A DNA stretch of 64,000 bases from Kingdonia uniflora (lineage: Eukaryota > Streptophyta > Magnoliopsida > Ranunculales > Circaeasteraceae), in assembly GCA_014058105.1 (NCBI GenBank), contig JACGCM010000004.1, positions 1,364,001-1,428,000 of the forward strand. The letters are read 5' to 3'. The translations under genes were made by a program, and so were the position numbers. Each line of letters starts with the position of its first letter. The stretch's first letter is position 1. Shown one piece after another: positions 63,601-64,000 of this stretch. The notes below the pieces were generated by a model. The model worked only from the letters and a program-made list of their open reading frames with translations, was not told the origin of the DNA and did no database searches.

Positions 63601-64000
63601 AATGTTTGATATCCAGTCGGCGTATTTCACCTCTCTTATAAACCTTGCGATTATGAGCTTGTCTACTTCAAGGTTAACTGCTTCTTAAAGTTGTGGTGCC
63701 AGGTTACGCTTCTTCTGCTTAACTACTGAAGAGTAGGGAATGAGGTCGAGGCGATGGCACGCCAGACTGGGGTCGATGCCGGGCTTCTCTTGGAATGTCC
63801 ATACAAATACATCCTTGTTTGATCAAAGGAAATCTGCAAGCCTGTGGCATTCTGCTGCATCAAGAAAAGTTCCAATGAATATACCTTGACCAGGACCGTC
63901 GAGTTCGATATAAACAATGGGTTCGATGGGTGAAGTCGTATCTGTCGAAGGTGTGGGGAAGGAAATAGACAGTAATTACTATGGATGGCTGATGAGTTTC
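60621..64000 (-). pseudogene. E2 pol: RT, RNase H and integrase, partial
   Basis: From right to left: RT with MPFDLKNVGATYQCL and the catalytic YIDDMLCKSLQKQTH (63357-63046), RT thumb/RNase H start (63024-62473; INWTPKCEQAFLELKTYLG), RNase H (62298-62071; NNEAEYEALIHSLDLALDLG), integrase zinc-binding (61800-61540; CGAHTVGHFVALRVV, CDKCQRHAHDIYY), integrase core (61371-61180; DNGPQFVGNKVINFLKKHDI) and C-terminus near 60740. The frame breaks several times. Upstream RT, protease and gag are beyond the window. Confidence 0.88.

Larger units (their letters stand above)
53652..64000 (-). mobile_element. E2: second Tat-like gypsy element, cut by window end
   Basis: The left (3') LTR is 53652-54386 and resembles the E1 LTR (TGTAGGGGCCTA ... 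GTAGGCTACTACA). The purine tract on the minus strand (AGAGGGGGAGAA) lies just inside. The layout equals E1: two small antisense ORFs, a long antisense gene, a tandem repeat, then pol on the minus strand. Gag and the 5' LTR are beyond 64000. It interrupts E3. Confidence 0.9.

Overview
This window is plant nuclear DNA. It has spliced plant genes with GT-AG introns, a plant-specific B3-domain gene, and a dense load of nested LTR retrotransposons, LINEs, MITE-like elements, a SINE and a TRIM. I cannot name the species.

Left part (1-22.9 kb) holds the host genes. An eight-exon gene for the ribosome-assembly factor MRT4 runs from 981 to 13743 and reads through cleanly (228 residues), although its second intron has grown to about 10.2 kb. 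That intron holds an antisense L1-like LINE (about 1412-7640), itself interrupted by a large inverted repeat plus a MITE-like element, and a Ty3/gypsy element (7714-11149) with a TTTAT target duplication. A three-domain B3 (REM-type) gene follows (14840-20777). It has one apparent single-base frameshift, a first intron holding a second antisense LINE with its own nested insertions, and two extra tandem copies of its last B3 exon region downstream. The MRT4 3' tail occurs again after the B3 gene (about 22262-22930); in that second copy a SINE has landed, and the first copy serves as the empty site.

Middle part (23-32 kb) holds gypsy wreckage: a Tat-like gag cut by an Athila-like LTR (24437-26028) with a decayed gag, then the left portion of an old minus-strand gypsy element (E3).

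Right part (32-64 kb) is a nest built inside E3. A complete 13-kb element E1 (32404-45469, target duplication ATAGT) sits in its spacer. A Ty1/copia element (46204-51060) and a TRIM (51062-51675) sit in its integrase region, flanked together by TTTAG. A third related element E2 (53652 to beyond the window end) sits in its polymerase region. E1, E2 and E3 have gag-pol on the minus strand. Between pol and the 3' LTR each also carries a plus-strand (antisense) region that looks like a set of separate genes: in E1 and E2 two small related ORFs with a shared core, and in all three a long multi-exon gene with a 5' leader intron, an upstream G-box and a TATA-like box. In E1 and E2 the antisense gene and pol converge on a roughly 190-bp tandem repeat. 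This antisense cassette is the most interesting system in the window. All copies seen here carry stops, mostly of a C-to-T / G-to-A type.

A second theme is the palindrome AGTCGTTCGAACGACT and its variants. It is reiterated many times in the upstream (U3) part of several LTRs that belong to otherwise different retrotransposon families.
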